From Paramecium sonneborni (lineage: Eukaryota; Ciliophora; Oligohymenophorea; Peniculida; Parameciidae), in the NCBI GenBank assembly GCA_905182985.1, contig CAJJDN010000016.1, positions 462,020 through 513,983 of the forward strand: 51,964 bases of DNA, read 5' to 3'. Below are positions 48,558-51,964 of the stretch, piece by piece. Under the pieces are notes generated by a model. That model ran no database searches. It was not told the DNA's origin and was given only the letters and a program-made list of their open reading frames with translations. Within the stretch, counting starts at the first letter, position 1. Each line of letters opens with the position of its first letter. A program made the translations under genes and the position numbers.

Positions 48558-50095
48558 TCAACGAACTTTGCATCTTTGAGTCCAATAACCTATTTCTTAT
48601 TCTTATTATTATATAAGTTTATTTAAATTAACTTTAATTTCTAATCTTCTCATAGGAGAAGGAGCCATAGAAGGGTTTGAAAGGGATCTTAGAAGCATTG
48701 AAGGAGAACATGTACTATAATATTATAATTTAGATACTTTTATATTGTAGTAGGAGATGACATCTAAGATGGCTTTTTTTTGATTTGTTTTGGCTACTTA
48801 TTAAATTGAATAACTTACCAAATAAACTTGATATTTTTTCTTTTTTTCATTTTCTTTTTCAAATGTACATGATTAGGCTGGACCTGTTTAAGGATGAGGC
48901 AAAGCACTTTTATAAGAAGCATGAAATTAATAATTGTCAGATTTATTTTTTGACTTTTTCATATTTGATATTAATTTAAGAAGCATTTCATCAGTAATTT
49001 ATTTCTTTGATGAACCATTATCACCTCTATTTGTACCAATACCACAACTAGAAGCAAAACCAGCAGCACAACGAGTTTCATTACGTTCTGTTAATATTTC
49101 CTTCACTTAAAAACGTTTTTACAATATTTAATCATATTTTTTCATTAAAGATTAAATGCTTGTTGATTTATTGTTAGGAAGCGTTGTTGTGGAAGATTTA
49201 GCACTTTCTTAAAGTTTTAAAGGTGGAATAGGAATTTTAGGCTATTATGGCTATTAAGGCTATTAAATTGATTGATTTTTCTTTTTGTTAGCACTTGATG
49301 AAGGCTTCTTTTTAAGAGGTATTTTAGTAATTGATGACAATTAACGTGATGTTTATGTATTAACATCACATATAATATTATCTATTTCCTAATCATTCTC
49401 ACAATTAAATAATTTATTTTAATCACCAGAAATGTTTAGTATAGGACATTATAATGTTATTTAATTTTTTGGTTGTGACTACTATGCTACACTTTATGAA
49501 ATCTCATAGATATTATGTGATTTGCTGTCCCATGAAATTTGTTCCTTGGGATAGGAACTAAATAAGTATGTCGATACTACTCAGATACAGATTCAACATA
49601 GTTTTCACTAAAAATATGATCTGGAATCATCTTTTTAGTAATTGGTTGTTGATTCTAATTATTTTATGCTTTTTATTGTAATTTTAGTAATTTATTAATT
49701 CTCTTCTCCATAAACTTATGAGCTTTAACTTTACATAGATTAGGTTATGTGATCTTAAAAAAAGATTAATGAATATAAATCAATTACTTTATTTTACTCT
49801 TAATAGAAATCACTAAGTAACTTTAATCTTGGGTCTTGTTCTTCTCTTTAATAATATCGCTTCATATATTCATTTTCATCATGCAAATATAATTAGTCTT
49901 TAAATAATATCACATGATCTACAGGAACATTTGCTAATATTTCTGTTATGGGCTTAGCAAAATAAAAATTGAACTACTCAAAATATCTATTATTTCATAT
50001 CTATCAAAATACTTCTTATGTATTTCTTTTTAGATAAAGTTGTTTTGATTTATCTTGCAAAACTAGCAGTTGATATCATTAAGTTGGTTATTCAT
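48558..50095 (-). CDS. Unknown protein with conserved-looking N-terminal domain and disordered Q/S/P tail
   Basis: 468 aa after five introns (26, 34, 23, 25 and 23 nt; 469 codons exactly). The N-terminal 100 residues are well ordered: MNNQLNDINCQFCKINQNNF, then FYFAKPITEILANVPVDHV, ILFKDQLYLHDENEYMKRYY and DPRLKLLSDFYQ. The middle is basic (CKVKAHKFMEKRINKLL), the rest rich in S, P, Q and K, with ERNETRCAAGFASSCGIGTN and a tail SPSMLLRSLSNPSMAPSPM, ending IGYWTQRCKVR. The YY...E...DPRLKLLxxFY pattern looks like a ciliate-specific module that probably recurs in other proteins, though I cannot name it. No catalytic residues identified. Confidence 0.75.
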
Positions 50096-50109
50096 TAAAT
50101 TCAAAAAAT

Positions 50110-50945
50110 AAATAATCAAATATTATTAATATTCTTAACAATATATTATTTAATCAATCAATCTCTTTATCTATTTCTAAATTTCTTGTATTCTTTCCTT
50201 AAGAAACTGAGACTGCCTTTCATCATTTCTATATTTATATTAATTGTATTCTTCTTTATAAATTCTAACATTTTTCTCTTCACTTCTAACTCTTATTTGA
50301 TTTAATATTTAGCCTTTAATTGATTTTGAATTATTTTATCAAATTTTCTCCTGCTTTTATTTCTTAAAATATTTTGTTTCTTCTTTCCCTTACTCTTCAT
50401 GCTTCTGTTTAACATTTTGATATTCATATTCATATTAATACTAATATTTAATTAATTATTCTCTGTTAGCATCTTACTTACCTATATTCTACTCCAACAT
50501 AAAAATATTTACAATTTGATCTATTTTTTAATTTTAATTCTTTTCTTGACATTTTTGATCATAAAATAGTTTATATTTTTTATTACTCTTTCTATTTGTT
50601 ATTAATTTCTGAGTTTCCATCCTCTTTTTCTTTTAGTACTTTAGTTTACTTTAATTAAAATTCGTAAAAGCTCATTTCAACTTTCTTCGATTTAATAGAA
50701 TGAAATTTATATGCATATCAATATCTTTATTAATCTCTTAAAACGATCATTGATTCCGCTCCTTTTTTTTATTAATTCTTACCTCTTTTAAAAAAAGTAA
50801 TTCTATTTTCTATTTTAGATTATGATATTTTATTTATCTTTAGTATTTATCTAAATCATTCCTCTTTATTTTTCTTTAATTCTTCAGTATTAAATTTCTT
50901 CAATTCTTTGTATTAATATAGTAATTGTTCCATGAAATATAAGAA
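50110..50945 (-). pseudogene. Coiled-coil gene remnant with several frame breaks
   Basis: From ATG 50943-50945 the strand reads MEQLLYQYKELKKFNTEEL, then meets TGA. Coiled-coil coding resumes in other frames: NDLDKYQRQIKYHNLKQKI, EINKDIDMHINFILLNRRK, KVEMSFYEFQLKQTKVLKEK, DQKCQEKNQNQKIDQIVNI and EEYNQYKYRNDERQSQFLKE. The first break lies in GAGGAATGATTT, a stretch with no GT, so no intron can repair it; one added A would. At least four more shifts follow. This is either a pseudogene or a run of indel errors in a low-quality part of the assembly. Confidence 0.5.
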
Positions 50946-51017
50946 TAAAATAATTATTTAATTAATCATGAATATATATATATAGATATATAGGTTGTTC
51001 TGTGAAAGCACATAAAT

Positions 51018-51763
51018 TCATTAATCAGAACTTCTAAAATACATTTCTATCAACTTTGCTATTCTAAGACAAATCTCATAAGGATCCAAGTATTCTTATT
51101 AATCTTCCCTTTTTTCCTTTAATTCTTTATCTAGTTATATTAGTTCATCAGGTTAGAATCTCAATTTATCAATATTAATTTATTAATCATCTTCTGTTTT
51201 ATTATTTATGAGTGATTTTACTTCATCTACTAACTTGCACATCATTTTACTGATCTTTTCTTTAAATCGATATTAGAATCTCCCCTTAATCCAATCAATT
51301 TGATTAGAATTACTATCCATTCTTTTTGATGAGGTTTAATTATGCTTGTTAAAAATCTAAAATTTTTTAGAACCCTTACCTATTCTCTTAAATGATAAAA
51401 ATGTCTCAACATTAAAATATCTATTTCACATACTATCCTCATACCCTCAGCAGCAATACTTTTTAAAGGCATAGCTTAAAAAGCATTACTCTAAGGTATC
51501 AACTAAGAATGCAACAATTAATCAGCAATAGTTGGATTGTATTAATTACTAAATATGAAATTTGAAAAGCTTGGCATTAACTATACACTGGGATTTTAAA
51601 ATATACTCTGAGGGTTCTGATATCTAAGAACTTACAATTCAAAATTATCTTTAGTATCTTATATCCTCGAATCTAATATACTAAATGCTTCTGAATGTTT
51701 AGTTAATGTGCTTTCTTTAGCTAAAAATACATTTAAAATTTACTCCTAAGTGATTTAGGACAT
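51018..51763 (-). CDS. Unknown protein, partly helical
   Basis: 240 aa with one 23-nt intron (241 codons exactly). The start MSQITQEQILNVFLAKEST is chosen because it is the first ATG in the long open frame; a later in-frame ATG at 51320 (MDSNSNQIDWIKGRF) would give only the last 100 residues. The middle is Q/N/P-rich (YQNPQSIFQNPSVQLMPSF), then ordered helices (AAEGMRIVCEIDILMLRHFY and IDWIKGRFQYRFKEKISKM) and an acidic end (LDPYEICLRIAKLIEMYF). No domain recognised. About 200 bp remain to the right edge, with no further gene visible. Confidence 0.65.
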
Positions 51764-51964
51764 GCTTGATTTTATTTATTATTCTACATATTATATTCAA
51801 TATTTCCATAAATTTTATTTAATTTGCATTAAAATGAGCATTATATCTTAGTTTTCTTAATAATAAAATTTAAACTCATACATTTTAACATACTAATAAA
51901 TTTATATAAAATTATGTATATTATTTATCTCAACTTCATTTTTATAAAATAATATAAAAATTAT

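Noticed and set aside
48785..48979. + strand ORF starting MFWLLIKLNN
   Set aside because: Antisense to a minus-strand gene whose five introns and total length fit exactly.

Overview
The window is macronuclear-type DNA from a ciliate, almost certainly a Paramecium species. Genes read through only if TAA and TAG encode glutamine and TGA is the sole stop. Nearly every interruption is a tiny intron of about 19-34 nt, usually GTA...TAG. Genes are very close together (19-90 bp between convergent stops) and the DNA is extremely AT-rich. Coding frames were rebuilt by hand with these rules. For most genes the exon lengths sum to an exact multiple of three once the introns are removed.

Layout: 1-709 (-) Mrp/NUBPL-type ATPase, cut by the left edge. 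929-2816 (+) ankyrin-DHHC palmitoyltransferase. 2857-8661 (+) very long kinesin, best matching kinesin-12/KIF15. 8708-9595 (-) NUDT19-like Nudix hydrolase. 9706-10827 (-) Q/N-rich protein with hexapeptide repeats. 11060-12199 (-) coiled-coil protein. 12269-13295 (+) acylated IQ-MORN protein. 13383-17068 (-) CAND1 homologue. 18257-18754 (+) small coiled-coil protein. 19721-20568 (-) CXC/LIN54-type DNA-binding protein. 20684-21684 (-) alveolin/articulin-like cortical protein. 21784-23267 (-) protein with two FHA domains. 24054-25157 (+) unknown. 25177-27521 (-) MORN-SAM-TKL kinase. 27838-28514 (+) unknown. 28534-30070 (-) two-repeat Myb protein. 30170-31166 (-) ciliary PG-rich-repeat protein.

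From 31349 to 40066 (+) lies a tandem array of four diverged paralogues, here called A-D, that I do not recognise. They share an 'LFxAKR' motif and a similar C-terminal plan. A 1,197-bp segment spanning the A/B junction occurs twice, exactly, around a single N at 33993. This is almost certainly an unmerged contig overlap rather than biology, and it creates a false truncated B gene.

The right third holds a small membrane ORF, a canonical 375-residue actin gene, two unknown genes, several stretches that look like decayed genes (in-frame TGA codons or frameshifts), a Q/S/P-rich protein with a conserved-looking N-terminal domain (48558-50095), a frameshifted coiled-coil remnant and one more unknown gene. 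Overall this is a normal gene-dense chromosome segment rich in cytoskeletal, ciliary, cortical and signalling genes. No tRNA, rRNA, CRISPR, transposon or telomere repeat was seen.
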